Part shown: positions 25,285-37,880 of the stretch, in pieces | Layout of the letters: the number at the start of each line of letters is the position of its first letter | Numbering within the stretch: the stretch's first letter is position 1 | NCBI RefSeq assembly: GCF_900496995.4 | Contig: NC_044018.1 | Coordinates: 11,060,501-11,124,500, forward strand | Source of the DNA: Aquila chrysaetos chrysaetos | Lineage: Eukaryota > Chordata > Aves > Accipitriformes > Accipitridae | Length of the DNA stretch: 64,000 bases | Reading direction: 5' to 3' | Made by a program: the position numbers and the translations under genes | Notes under the pieces: generated by a model | Databases searched by the model: none | Seen by the model: the letters and a program-made list of their open reading frames with translations, nothing else | Told to the model about the DNA's origin: nothing

Positions 25285-28200
25285 CTGCAGAGCAGAGAAG
25301 AAGCATATCTCGTTGTAAGTAAAATAACCAAGTTCTCATCCTTGCCTCTCCCCACTATCCTTTTATCATGTTTCACCAACCTGGGGGAGCCATCTGCCTC
25401 CCTTGTCCCAGACAGAATAGCAAGAAAAGCAGCCAGATCCTACAGTATAAACACAAGAACAAATGATGGGGTGAACAGAGGAAAAAAAGATCAAGACAGA
25501 AAATAAACAAGACAGCAACTGAAGTCTCATTACCTGCATAGTGAGTAACCCACGGCCTCCATCTGTCCCCAGAGACCCATGCATAGGCAGCAAAGTCCTC
25601 CTCCCTTTGAAGTAAAGCTGACCCAGCTGCAGAGAGGGAACTTGGTCAGACCCAGGAGGAAAGGTATAGCTGACCTTTTACAACAGAGAGATTGTGCTGT
25701 CTTCTCCAAACCTTGCGTGCGAATCGGGAGAGGACAGTGGCTTCTGTTGCAGAGGGAAGCCTGGGCTGAATCCTGCAGTGCCCTCCAACGTTATCTGAGC
25801 TCCTGGCAGCGGGAGGCAGCCTTCCTCTTGCTGGGAGGGCACAGCACCCTTCTGCCTGGTATTTACAAGGTCAGGTGCTGCTACTGAGCCTAATTTTAAT
25901 GAGTGCAGCAGAGGGTGCTCAGTGCTTTCCATCAACCCCTGGGAAGTAATCTCATTCCTTACAAGCCAGTTGGGTAGCTTTGGCTTCAGGTCTTAAGAGC
26001 ACATGAAACATTTTCCAGCAGATATTTTAATTGGGTCTACACAGGAAATACATTTTTGTTTCTGTGGAATGTCCCAGTGACCCAGCCATGCCAGAGATAA
26101 CAGCAGTTCTTTGGCAGCTACACGTTTTGCTTTTGTGGATCCAGTTAGGTCGCCCTTTGATTTGTTTGATTATCGGAGCGAGTTTTGGTGAAAACATCTT
26201 GTTTTTAGAAGTGCTCCGATATCTCTGGATCAGTCAGACCATGTGCAGGTCTGTAAATGGCCAAACATATTGCCTGGGAAAAGAAAGTCATTGCGCCTGG
26301 TGGGAGCTGTGGCTCTGGGACTGCAAGTGCCCCGGGAAGCAGAAAGGCTGAGAGGTTTGGTGAGCTAAAAATACAGCTTGTGTGGCGTGGATGAGCTACG
26401 ATGGGGTGAGATGTACAGGACATTTAGGTTGACATTTTAGCCATTGAAACTCCGGGCTCAATCTCCTGTTGGTCCCCATTTGGGGGCATTACCCAACCAT
26501 TCTTAACTTACTTTGGTTTACATGCACGAGCAGAGCTGTGCTGTAGAAATGAGATTGTTTTTACAGTATACTTCACACCACTTTGGGATAAACAAAAGCC
26601 AGTGGGCACGTCCACTCACAGGACACAGTGCAATCAGTGTAATTTCCTCCTCTGTCCCCGTTTCTCAGAGGACCCCTGCAGTAACAACAGAACCCACACC
26701 ACCGCCCTGCCAGGCACGCTCACTTTATACAGCACGGACCCGGTGGCACGCTTGTGTGAGTGCTCTGGAGCAGAGCCCTGGGGCTTTAGCAATCTCCTAA
26801 TTAATGTCCTTTGGCCACAAGACCCTTTCTCACTCAGCAGGAGCCGAAGTCCAACTTCTGCAAAAAACTTCTCATGAGCCCACGCAGGACTCACCGCGTG
26901 ATCCTGGCCTGCATTAACTCTGCGTCCCCGGACTCAGAGTGACTCTTCATTGAATCCAGCTGGGGCTGGAATTCAGCTGGAAATGGCGGTACTCAGATAC
27001 CACAGTGATGAGTGTGGTGTAGCAGTGAGATCTTGAATTTTGAGTGAAAACTTCAGTATATTTGGATAGCAAACGGTTCCAATTTTGATAAGCCATTTCC
27101 AAGAGCCATGTAGCATCTCTCCGAGATACTGAGAGTCAAGGTCTGAGGGAGCCATGTTTGAGAGAGCGTGACTGCAATTTATTAATGAACAGCCAACCAT
27201 CAGGATAGGTACACGACTGCAATTAGCTGCCGCCTTTGCACAAGCAGTGAGGAGATGAATTTCCGGACCTTTGGACAACTCGGAGCATCGCGATTACTGT
27301 TTCTGGCATTAATTGTGGTTCTAAATGTGGCAGAAACGACTTTGGATGTGACATAGCAACTGTGGTCAGTGTGCGATAGCCAGCTCTTGGCCTCGCTGTC
27401 AACCAAGCAAAGCAAAGCAAGTCCAGGTCAAATGCTTTTGGCTTCCAAGGATCGCTAAAGTGCTGCAGAAAGCAATGTTAGCACTGGGCGGCTGGAAGCA
27501 TCGGCTGCTTGTGGTCCCTAAAGTCCCTCTGGTACTCATTATAAAGGTAGGGAGGATAAGCTTGTGCATTCCAGGTTATGATATTTGTCTACTTGGTTTT
27601 CCTTGCTGTTTTGGCTGCATAAGAGCACCCATCTTAATGTTCTTGTAGAGTAATAAACAGCTGCTGTGTTTCGACGTTGAAGTGATGGCATTCTATGGTG
27701 GATAAGATGATTCATGGCTTGGGTTCTTTCAAGCTGAAAGGTACCGTATGAATGTAATGTTTTGGTTTCTCTTTTTTTCCTGCATGGGTCTGGAACTGGG
27801 TTTTGTATTATATAATGTGATTGAGAGTTTAAAACCGGCCACTTGGAGCAGCACGCATATAGCAGCTCTCCCAGTTGAGGCTTGCTTTTAGTGGTGGAAA
27901 AAGGCTCCAGCCCTTTGAGTCATGCTGTTTGTCTTTCTGTTGTTCTGCGGCACTGAAATCCCCAGGTTACCTGAATGCTACGGAAAAAGACTTTTTCATT
28001 TTTCTGTCCCAAGTCTTATAATTAAAACTTTATTTTTCCAACTGGTTAAAATGCAAGGAAGTTGTATTTTTTTTTTCACTGGGTCCTATGCGATGATCTT
28101 AAGTAAGCCTTATAGTTTGACACGTAGTCTGAGTGTGGGATACAGTAAAATGGCACCCATTATCGGACAAAAAAATGATGAGTTAACAGTGGGAAAGGAA

Positions 28201-31200
28201 ATGGGGTGAAGTCTGGTTTTAATGTACCAAAAGCAGAATCTTTGCTTATATAGAGTTGGGAGAAGCCAAGATAAGGGATCCCTGCCCTCCTTGTCCTCTT
28301 GCAGCTGCAGGACTGGCAGATCCGAAAGAGAGAGAAATATCGGTATGTCAGTATTTCTAAACCTAGAAATAGCTGCCCAAGAAGGTGACCTAAGATGTGA
28401 CAACCAACTAGAGAGAGCCAGAAGGAAATCTTCAAGAAGGAGATGCTGGAGGAGATGCTTCTCCATGGGAAGAGCTATGCCTTGGAGTGAGCTGAGAATT
28501 AGATATCCAGGTTGTGGGTCTAGCGGGTAAGAAATGGGAATGATGCTAAGCTTTATGTCTGAGAAAAGTTGTCTCAGGGTGTGTGTCTGTCAGATGCAGA
28601 GAGGTGCAAGCGACCTCCACCTGCAGGGTAGCACTCCTGTTCTGGAAAGGGCTTGATCACCTTGGCATGGATGTGTGCCTGAGCTCTGCTCCCACATGCA
28701 TGCACCAGGAGCTTGTGAGTGCATGCAAAGGGCTTTTAAATCCCCAGGGAAAAATAGCATCTAAGATAGTTCTGGTTTGACTTTATACCATACCACAAGA
28801 TAACCTCACTGATGCAACTAAATGCTCTGTTCGTTTTCATATGCACACATTGTGTTTCAGAGGGCTGAGGCCTTGCTGTTGTGTGCAGGTGCTGCAGAGG
28901 AAAAGACACCCTGTAAGGAACAGCAATAGAATAATCAGCTCAAAGAGGCAATTTCTTCCTATCCCCATGAGCTAGTAGTTGGCTTATGCCCTGGACTGTG
29001 AGGGTTTACATTCCTTGTTTGTTATTATAAAACTATTGTTATTATTGTTATTATTATTGTCTGTATAATGTGTTTAAAAAGTGTCTTTGTGTTTATGCCA
29101 TTTTTATCTTTAAAATATGCCACACTCAGATTCATATGAATTCCAAAAAGCAACACTTGCTATCATTGCATGCCACTAAATCGTTAAAGTGGTGGAAAAA
29201 GTGCAAATAAGCAGACCTGTATAATGATGGGCTTTTAATTTTTTTTTAACGTGCTATTGGTGTTAATTTCTGTGTGCCTGTAATGTTTGTGTTCACTGTA
29301 ACTGAACAATAGAACTTTGTTTTTGTTCTTTGTGTAAATTAAAAACATCTGTTCTCTTTATACGAAAAGTTGTTTTTTAAAAGAAGCTGGTCTGATCTAA
29401 CTAAATACCAATGCTGTGTCCACAATGAGTTACTATTAATATTTGGGAAAGGCAACCATCCAAAGCAAGTGTAATGTCAAATAACTGGCGGGAGTGCATA
29501 TTTATTGCTCGAAGTGACAGATAAAAATGCAGAGGTTACAAAAACAAAATTCTTGCGGATGACTAATGATGCGTATATATGCCCCCAATGCCCCATCACC
29601 ACATTTGCAATTGGCAGGGTGTTCTCCACCGCCTCCTGCTCCCCAGGATTAATCGGCAAGAGACTGGTAGCTTGGCACCCTCCCTGGAGGACCGACACTG
29701 CTCCCACCTTCCCTCCGGCAGACCCTGCATGGAGTGACCTTCGGGGCATGCTGGAATCTGATCCATCTATTTAATTTGTCTGACCTCCCCCACCTCGCTC
29801 TGGTATTTGACTGCATGGGTTTATTTTCCACCGAAGGCACGTGACTTTTCTTCTGCACAGGTGGAGGACATGGAGCATCCGCTGCGCGTTTCTGTAGTGC
29901 CTGTGATGCCGGCATGATGGTGGTTTTCAGAGTTGTCTGTAAAGTCCTGGTATGAAGGAGTTGGCAGCCCGAGACGGGAGTCTGTCATCTTTCTCATGAA
30001 GAGCAGCCCTGCATTCAGCAGCAGTCTTGCTGAAGTAGCTGGAGGTTATTTCAGAGAAAAAAATATACTATATTTGCCATGAGCAGTGGTGGCAGAACTG
30101 GGATCTGAGAGGTTCAGCGCTCTCCTTGCCCAGCTGGCTATCTAGCCTTGTCACTTGAGCACCTCGGAGATGATGAAATTGTCCTCACAGGCAGACGTCT
30201 TGGGAAGGAAATATGTCTAATTAACATTTCTTGATGAAGGGCCTGATTCAAGAAAACATGTCTATTGAGTGCAGCAATTAAGCCTTTGCTTAAATCTCAT
30301 TTATTTCAGTAAGATTTAAACACAAGTCAACCCTTCCCAAACCCTGGGCATGCAGAGCCCAGACCTGCTTCTTCCTTCTAACTCTGGTGTCCTGTGCCAA
30401 GGGTGCCCAGCCTTCCACTGGCAAGAACCAAGAAAAAAAGCTTGCCTGTGTTAATGAATTAGATATTTTGTTGGTACGCTTATTGCGGTCAGTGCCACAA
30501 CAGATATGGACCTATTATCAGGGTAATTTCCCTGCTCCCTCTTAAGATGCCGCGTCCTAATGTGTCCTTCCCCTCTCCTGTTCTCCTGCAGGAGAGCCCT
30601 GTGCTCCTTCCTTTCCCGTACCCTTTTCCTCGACTACCCCTAATACCCGTATTATTAATCTCCATCTCTTTCCACAGCATCTCCACTCTCTCCCTGCTTC
30701 GCACTGCAGCGTTCCCCCGTCCCGCTCCCAACAGGTACCCGCACCGGCGCTGGCTGCAGCCCGGGCGGGTGGGCGGCTGGCTGCCTCCCACCGCGGCCAG
30801 CTATCATCAGCCGGTTGGTGGTATTTCGTCTCCGTCTCAGACACCAACGGCCGCCTCCAAGATCCAGCTGAGTGCAGAACTTGCTGAGTCACATTTTCAC
30901 CACAAAAACGCTCATGTGCTTCCCGAGAGTCGCACAGTTATAGGCACAGCTTGGCCGGAGAGGAGCAGACAGCTCTCACCCTGAAGCGCATCCAGGAATG
31001 CTGGCAAGAAGTCGCTTTTTATTTCCTATCTCGGGTTACCGCAACACGGGTTAGGACTACAAAAGCTTGAAATCCCTGGCAAGCTAATGTTGTACATCTG
31101 TCTAAGATGACGGCCAGCGTGGACAACCGTGGGCTTCGGCCCATGACCAGTATGAAGCACTTTGTTCCTTGCTGAGCAGCTGTCATTAACAGTGATCTGT

Positions 31201-31900
31201 GAGGTTTCTTCCCAATTTCACTCGGTGGTTTGCATGGCTGCTCTCTTCTCTGGTGAGATCTCCACGCTTGCCTGTTTGGCTGTGGAGGTCACCTACCACT
31301 CGGCCTCACCGGTTAATCGTTCTCGTCGTTTCGCTGTCATGGGGGCGCGTGCTGTTTCCATCAGCCTGATGAGCTGCAGCCCCCTGCATCCCCTCAGGGG
31401 GTATAAAATCTGTAAAATGGGAACAGCGCTTGCTCCCCGAGATGGTTACGAGGGATTAGCAGGGAATGTTTGCAGGGTGGCTCGAGAGGAGCTGTAACTC
31501 ACCGCGGTTGGTCTCCCTGTGAGCGGAGGTCTGTTTGGGAAGATGATCTGTGGAGTCGCTGCCTCGTGTTACTGGCAGCTTAGGCGCCCTTTCTATGGGC
31601 AGAAACTGGTGAATTAAATTGGTGCTGCACTGAAGGAGTTGGGTCTTTGTCTGTGTTTCACGGGACCTGTCAGGCTTCCCTTCCTCCCAGCAGGACCTGG
31701 CCCTCGTGGTCCACGGCGAGGGGGAAAGCAAGGTTCAGCGTCCTCTTTTGTTCCCTTGAGAGTTTGGTTGCTGCCAGAAACAATTTTGACGCCGACTGTC
31801 CCCAGTTAACCAGCTCGATCTTACGCACGATACTGCTGTCACCTGCAGCCATGACATTTTTGGTGAAGGCGTAGGATACCAGCCGCCTCGGCTGGCCGTA
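25285..31900. other. intergenic region 5' of ZPAX
   Basis: This must contain the ZPAX first exon(s) and promoter if the gene is complete, but I could not place them. A hydrophobic open segment beginning at an ATG at 25528-25530 on the minus strand (MRLQLLSCLFSVLIFF) looks like a signal peptide, but no donor in the right phase follows it. Otherwise I see unique sequence with short chance open frames, an AAAGC-like short repeat at 27402-27420, and a small CpG-rich patch at about 30700-30800. Confidence 0.5.
28990..29400. other. AT-rich block, candidate conserved non-coding element or 3' UTR
   Basis: A 400-bp AT-rich stretch with TTA/ATT triplets at 29024-29060, then non-repetitive T-rich sequence with few long homopolymers. 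There is no open frame. The texture resembles a conserved enhancer or an orphan 3' UTR on the + strand, but no canonical AATAAA closes it. The call rests on composition only. Confidence 0.25.
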
Positions 31901-31929
31901 TTTCAAAGAGTAGTGTTAAGACCAATAGC

Positions 31930-32743
31930 TGCCCACGGCTTTGAGGGTCCTTTGGGCCCTCTTCGCCCTCCCGGCAGCGCAGCCATGGTGCGGCTGGCAA
32001 CCTTGAGGAGAGCGGCATTGCCGCAGCAGCGGTGCGGCCCCTCGGCCGGCCGGGGCGGCCATCCACGCCGTGGGCTCCCATCCACATCCCGTGTGCCCCG
32101 GGCCGCTGGCCAGAGCAGCCCCACGGAGGTGGGTGCGGGAGGGGTCTCACGCAGAGCTGGGCTCCCTGCCTGCAGCCGGCGAGGGGCAGAAACGGCATCT
32201 GAGCTGCCCACGGCCAGCCCCCCCCAGCCCGGCCGCAAGAGGCAGCGTGGGCGCTGCCGGCATCGGACCCTGTAGCAGACGCTGCTCTCCACGCCCCCCC
32301 CCCCCCCCCCCCCCAAATGCCTTTACACCTCCCCGGGCCACCGCAGACGAAGGTGCCGGACTTCGCCCGTCACCCGCGCTGCGCCGCCCGTGCCGTGGGT
32401 GCTCTTCGCGCCCGTCCCCGTTAGGTGTCAGCCTCTCCCGCCCGACCGACACGCCGGGTTTCGGCAGCGGGCACCCCCCACGCCCTGCTCTCAGCCGGGG
32501 GGCGGGGGGGGGGGCACCGGGGGTCCCCCTTTTCCCCCCGGGACCGAGTTTCTGGCTCAGGCCACGTTGGCGGATTTTGCTCCGGGATCTTTGCACGGGG
32601 AATTTCCTTGGCGGGGCGAGGAAGCGGGATCGTGTGGCCGAGCCCCGCTGCGCAGGGTTGTGCCCCCCCCCCGCCCCGCGTTTTCCCACCTCGCAGGACA
32701 CTGCCCCACGCTCCTCGGGGCTCTTCGCGGTTCGGGGCACGCA
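31930..32743. promoter_or_regulatory. orphan CpG island
   Basis: About 800 bp of GC- and CpG-rich DNA far from any recognised gene, beginning near 31930 and running into the minisatellite. It contains a 21-C run (32294-32314) and a G-rich stretch (about 32498-32515), both likely to form unusual DNA structures. Large open frames exist on both strands, but they arise from GC-rich composition and show no known domain. It could be a promoter for a non-coding RNA or a distal regulatory CpG island. Confidence 0.6.
32294..32314. repeat. poly-C run (21 C)
   Basis: Uninterrupted C homopolymer inside the orphan CpG island. Exact length in the real genome is uncertain because such runs are error-prone in sequencing. 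Confidence 0.85.
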
Positions 32744-33365
32744 GCATCCCTGCCCGAGGAGACACACAGCATCCCTGCCCGAGGGGGCACACAGCATCCC
32801 TGCCCGAGGAGACACACAGCATCCCTGCCCGAGGGGGCACACCGCATCCCTGCCCGAGGAGACACACAGCATCCCTGCCCGAGGAGACACACAGCATCCC
32901 TGCCCGAGGGGGCACACCGCATCCCTGCCCGAGGAGACACACAGCATCCCTGCCCGAGGGGGCACACAGCATCCCTGCCCGAGGGGGCACACCGCATCCC
33001 TGCCCGAGGAGACACACAGCATCCCTGCCCGAGGGGGCACACAGCATCCCTGCCCGAGGAGACACACAGCATCCCTGCCCGAGGAGACACACAGCATCCC
33101 TGCCCGAGGGGGCACACCGCATCCCTGCCCGAGGGGGCACACCGCATCCCTGCCCGAGGGGGCACACCGCATCCCTGCCCGAGGGGGCACACAGCATCCC
33201 TGCCCGAGGGGGCACACCGCATCCCTGCCCGAGGGGGCACACCGCATCCCTGCCCGAGGAGACACACTGCATCCCTGCCCGAGGGGGCACACAGCATCCC
33301 TGCCCGAGGGGGCACACCGCATCCCTGCCCGAGGGGGCACACAGCATCCCTGCCCGAGGGGGCAC
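32744..33365. repeat. 25-bp minisatellite, 25 copies
   Basis: Twenty-five head-to-tail copies of a 25-bp unit starting GCATCCCTGCCCGAGG, with almost no indels: every copy starts exactly 25 bases after the last. Three main variants differ only in the last nine bases (AGACACACA, GGGCACACA, GGGCACACC) plus one AGACACACT at unit 21. AGACACACA types are frequent in units 1-14, and GGGCACACC types dominate units 15-23. Because 25 is not a multiple of 3 and the unit has no stop in any frame, long open frames run through it on both strands. I regard these as artefacts, not genes. It abuts a CpG island. Confidence 0.97.
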
Positions 33366-34640
33366 GTATGTTTGCAGGCAGCGCCAAACCACTGAGCGTC
33401 CGTACAACTTACTTGGCAGCTCCATCGAACCTACCTCCGTGGAGTTTCGGGCTGAGCCTAGATTTCCTGGCGGCAGGAAAGCAAGGCAGTGATACGCAAG
33501 AAGGGCTTAGGGAAGGACTGTTGCCTTGTCGCAGGTACTATACGCTATCCCTGTTTGGGTCCTAGGATGTTCCCCTGTGTTACAGACGCGTGAAGAAAAC
33601 ACGTGCAAAGAGGGATGTCTGATAGCAAGCTATGCACAAAGGTGCCTGCCCCGCTCCCCGAATCCTAATGCGAAATGATGGCAATGATATTCCTGAGCCT
33701 TTATGTGGGGAGAAAAAGGCCCTTTTGGCAATGGGATGGCTGCGAGGATTTTGCCTGTCTTTCCGCAGCTGTTTTCTGATCCTACCTCTGCTCTAAGCAG
33801 TTTGGCCCCTGTGTAGCCCCTATGACATCCCATGGAGCTATCTAAAATTATTCAAGTTTTGTGCATCTTAACACTGGACACAAGTTTCTCCTGATCCAGT
33901 ATTATTTGCTGCTCAAAATACAACAGGTTGTGAAAGCAATAGCAATGCAGCACCCTGCATGCTGCATCATTCACAGAGATCATCCGTGGCTTGTTCCTCA
34001 TCTGCAAATCACCTTGCATAGGGATTTTTGTGGCACTAGAAGTTTTATAGCTGATTGCATTATTCTATTCTTAATTCACATGCAATGCTGAAGTGGCACC
34101 ACTGGCACTCCTGCAGCATACAAATGTAGGTAATCTTGTCAACATTTTGCAGAGAGGAGGACTTAAGCTTGAGACTAAGACACTATCCTAAGCTTCAGGT
34201 GCTGGACATCTTTACAGAAGTCTTTTTTAAAGTTTTATTTTGATTTTTATTTATTTATTAATTCTGGGCATGGGCTGCTGTTGTTGGCAGTGCTGTTAGT
34301 TCAGCTGTCACACAAACAGAGTTTTGCCCCAGATGCAGCTGCAGCTATAATCTTTGGGATAGGTTGACTTATTTAAACGACGTGTAGCATCTGGTCTCTG
34401 TGGCTTGGGTGACTTACTGGACGTCACACAGCAGAGACTGGGTAACAGCCCAGCTCTCCTGTCTCTGGTCTCTGTGCTCGAATTTTTGCAACTGCTTCCT
34501 CCACCACAGAGCAACATTAATGTCCACAGGCAAGAGAGGTAACACAGCCGTAGCTGAGCTCGGGAGATGTGGATTACAAGGTAGCTGAAAAGCTGGCTGG
34601 ACTGCTGCGCTTGGAGGCAAGTGGTTAAGGAGCTGAAGCC
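33366..34640. other. intergenic, no feature
   Basis: Unique sequence between the minisatellite and the CR1 element. An AT-rich patch with TTTATT repeats lies at about 34230-34265. I see no gene, repeat family or conserved motif. Confidence 0.5.
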
Positions 34641-35615
34641 TGGCTGGTGGTCAGTGCTGAGTGGCATTCCTCAGCTGCCGGTACTGGGATGGATAGTGTT
34701 CAACACCTTCACCAGTGCCCCAGGCGATGGGATGGCAGGCACCTCAGTGGATGATGCCAAGCTGAGGGGAGCATTGAGTGCTTTGGAGATTTGACTGCTA
34801 TTCAGAGAGACATGACAAGCTGAAGGAATGGGCCTAGGGGAACCTTAGGAAGCTCAACAAAAAGGAATGCAAAGTCCTGCACCTGGGATGGAGTAACCCC
34901 ATGCACCAGTACTGGCTGGGGACTGACTGTTAGGAAGCAGCTTTGCAGAAAAGAACCTGGGGTCCCGGTGGACACCAGATGGGACAGAAGTCCACAGGGT
35001 GCCCCTGGGGCAACGAGGCTACTGTGCACTAGGCTGTATCAGCCAAAGCGTAGCCAGCAGGTTGAGGGAAATGATTATTCCTTTCTGTTTGTCACTTGCT
35101 GGAGTACTGTGTCCAGTTTTGGCCCCTCGGTACGGGAATGACGCGGACAAACTCAAATGAGTTCAGCCAAGGCCACCAAGCTGGTTGGGGGCTGGAGCAC
35201 ATGATGAGGTCGGAGGAGAGGCTGAGAGGTCTGGGTTTGCTCAGCCTGAGGAACAGGGGCAGAGGGGATATCTCACTGCTGCGTCCAGCTGCCTGAAGGA
35301 GGGTTGCAGAGAAGATAGAACTGGACTCTTCTCAGAAGTTCATAGCAAAAGGACAGGACCAATAGTCACAATCTGCAGCGAGGGAAATCCTGACTGAATA
35401 TAAGGGAAAAAAAAATCACAATCAGTGGTTAACCACTGGCATAATTGCCCAGAGAGGCTATGCAATCTTCATCCCTGAAGATTTTCAAAACATGACTGAA
35501 CAAAGCCCCGAGCAACCTGATCTAACTTTGAAGCTCTGAGCACAAGTTTTGACCAGATGACTTGCAGAGGTCTCTTCCAACCTAATTTATTCCATGTCTC
35601 TACAATAGCTGGATA
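34640..35615 (+). mobile_element. CR1 LINE, 5'-truncated 3' end
   Basis: Sense-strand remnant of a chicken repeat 1 (CR1) non-LTR retrotransposon. Recognisable stretches include the block around GATGATGCCAAGCTGAGGGG, the TGCACCTGGGATGGAGTAAC block, and 'CTGGAGTACTGTGTCCAGTT' (about 35098-35118), which encodes LEYCVQFW near the end of the reverse-transcriptase ORF. EERLRGLGLLSL follows. The 3' part ends near 'CTTCCAACCTAATTTATTCC'. The reading frame is broken in several places and the 5' end is missing, as is usual for CR1, so it is inactive. Confidence 0.88.
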
Positions 35616-37851
35616 CCTTTGGTATAATTCCTGCTGTATTCCCCAGTGAACTGAACTGAATCCTTTGTCAGTATTGTTTTCACAGGCACACCTTTCATAA
35701 TCACCACATATATCACAGAAGAGGAAAAAAAAAGTCCAACACTGAGAGGAAAAATTGAAGCAAAATAATGTGCAAGAGCTACACAAAAACTCCACTGTCT
35801 CAAAGCTGCTGGTTGCTGCTAGTGTTGGCATGAGAGGAAGCCTAAAGTGGATTAAGTGCAAGGACAAACAATCTGAGGCATTCTGCTAGCAGAGACTCCT
35901 GTCATCCTCCCGCTTCCCAACATGACAGTGATCCAAGCTGTGCAGAGTCTTGGATGAGGCTCCAAGCGCTGAATCACTTTGACTCCCCTCCCTCCCCTGC
36001 AATGATCACACGTAGAAAACAGACATGACTGAGAGAGACTCGGGCCAGTTTATAAAAGGAAAGTCACTTTTCAACACAACCCTCCATGAAAAAGGATTGT
36101 TTGATTTTGTCACTTAACAAACACCCTGATGGCCTGATGAGAAACACAATTGTCAAGCTGAGTTTCCTTCCTCAGGCTTGAGGAAGGTGGGTTTAGGAAA
36201 CTGTTGTTGCTGCAAAAAGGTGGTGGTAGCCTTGAGATGGGATCTGTCCCTCGATGGCCTTCCTCTCCCACGGTCCCCAGTCACGTTTCAGTACCAAGGT
36301 GCTGCAAACAAATGACAAACATCTTCCCTGCTGCCAGAAAAGTGCATTGACAAGGTAATTTCTATATGGCATGAAACCTTTTGTATTAGAAGAATATTAA
36401 GGCTGCAAAGTGAAACTCTCACAATGATGTAATATTAACTCTATTCTCTCATTAGTATGAATGAGGATATGCTGAACTGGCATTGGCTCCTGTGTACATG
36501 GGAAATGGACCCTGGGCTAGATCAATCTGGTAACACAGCAAATGGTTAGTGAATGGGTGCTTGGGTGAAGAGTCTCTGGGCACATCTATATTGGTATTTT
36601 GAACTGTGCCAGGGCACAGGCACAGGTCACTTGCACAGTTTTGCCATGGGCAAATTTGTGCACTTCGCATTTCCCAGGTACAGTCTGAGAGTACAGGCAG
36701 GTAGGAGATCTGCAGGGAGAGCTAAGAGTGTTTAGTGGTGTGGGTACAACCAGAGAAAGATTAAGTTCACTAGTGTAAATGCATTTCTGTGCTTGGCTCC
36801 TAGCCCTACTTGTCCCTGTGCCTTAGACCTCATCCTCAGCCTTGACCACGTCTTCCTTGACCTCTGCCTTCTCACCAGCTTGTTTCACCCCTGCCTGCTC
36901 CCATCCTGCAGTGTGTCCCTTCCCAATGCATTGATCCCACTTTCCCTCCGATCCCCAGCTTTGCCCCGTCCTGTCTCTTGGATGTGGTTTAGATCATCTC
37001 GATTTACAGGCTTTCCCTGTATTCTTCAGTCATGATCTTGCTTCACCTCTTAAGGCACTCATTACTCCTGTGGTGTCTGACCTCATTTTGCCTTCATTTT
37101 TACCACTGATTCCAGACTGACCAAACTAGCAGGCAGATCCGTGTTGTTACAGTAAAGCTGTTTTCCTCAGGCTGCAAATCAGAAACACTTCAGTATGTCC
37201 TTAAGTCTATCCCCCTCGGTGTGCTTAAGCACGTTCTCCTGTTGCCCCGAGCAAGGAGGATGCCTGCTGCTGAGCGAGGCGGGATTGCCTAGTGAGTTGA
37301 TTTAGGCTCCTGAGCAATGTGGAACAGTTCAGAGCCTGGCCAAGACTGATGTTAAATCACAGATGAAAACAGCAATCTGTCAGCAGTGTTTTTCCTGTTG
37401 TTGTTGTGGCCCAGACAGTTGTGCTGCTGAAAGGCCAGAAGTGACATATATGAAGAAAAGAGACCAATAAATAGAGGTCAAGGGGAATATTCAGTATACT
37501 GTAATCTAAGTAGTAAAACACAGGAAAAAAAAAGGGGGCAGGCTTTACTAGGATGAGCCTCGTCTATGCTCAGGACTAACTCACCCTAGAAATTGGTGAT
37601 GTGGCACAACCTGGGGAAAATGGGTTTGGAAGCAGCCGTACCTAAAGCTGGAATTAACACTAGCTCAGTCAAGGTTGCCCTTACTTGCACTTAGTATAAT
37701 GCTGAATCCAAGATCTGCATCAAAACTGTTTCAGCTCTGTTGGCCAGACTTTGAGACCTTGATAATCATTGTTTCCCTCTTTGCACCTCTGGAGTTGGCC
37801 TTCTGTTGTTTGAGGTTATTTTTCCTTGCTCTTGCACGATTTGCATGCTGA

Positions 37852-37880
37852 CCCCCCCCCCCCCCCCCCCCCCCCCCCCC
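37852..37880. repeat. poly-C run (29 C)
   Basis: Pure C homopolymer, then GCCCC. The true length is doubtful for the usual homopolymer reasons. Confidence 0.9.

Noticed and set aside
32070..33395. Large overlapping open frames (441, 397, 391 codons and others) across the minisatellite
   Set aside because: They exist in nearly all frames on both strands because the 25-bp unit has no stop codons. The periodic peptide has no domain, and no splice or promoter logic selects one frame.
34640..35615. Intact CR1 reverse transcriptase
   Set aside because: Only the 3' end is present and its frame is interrupted several times.
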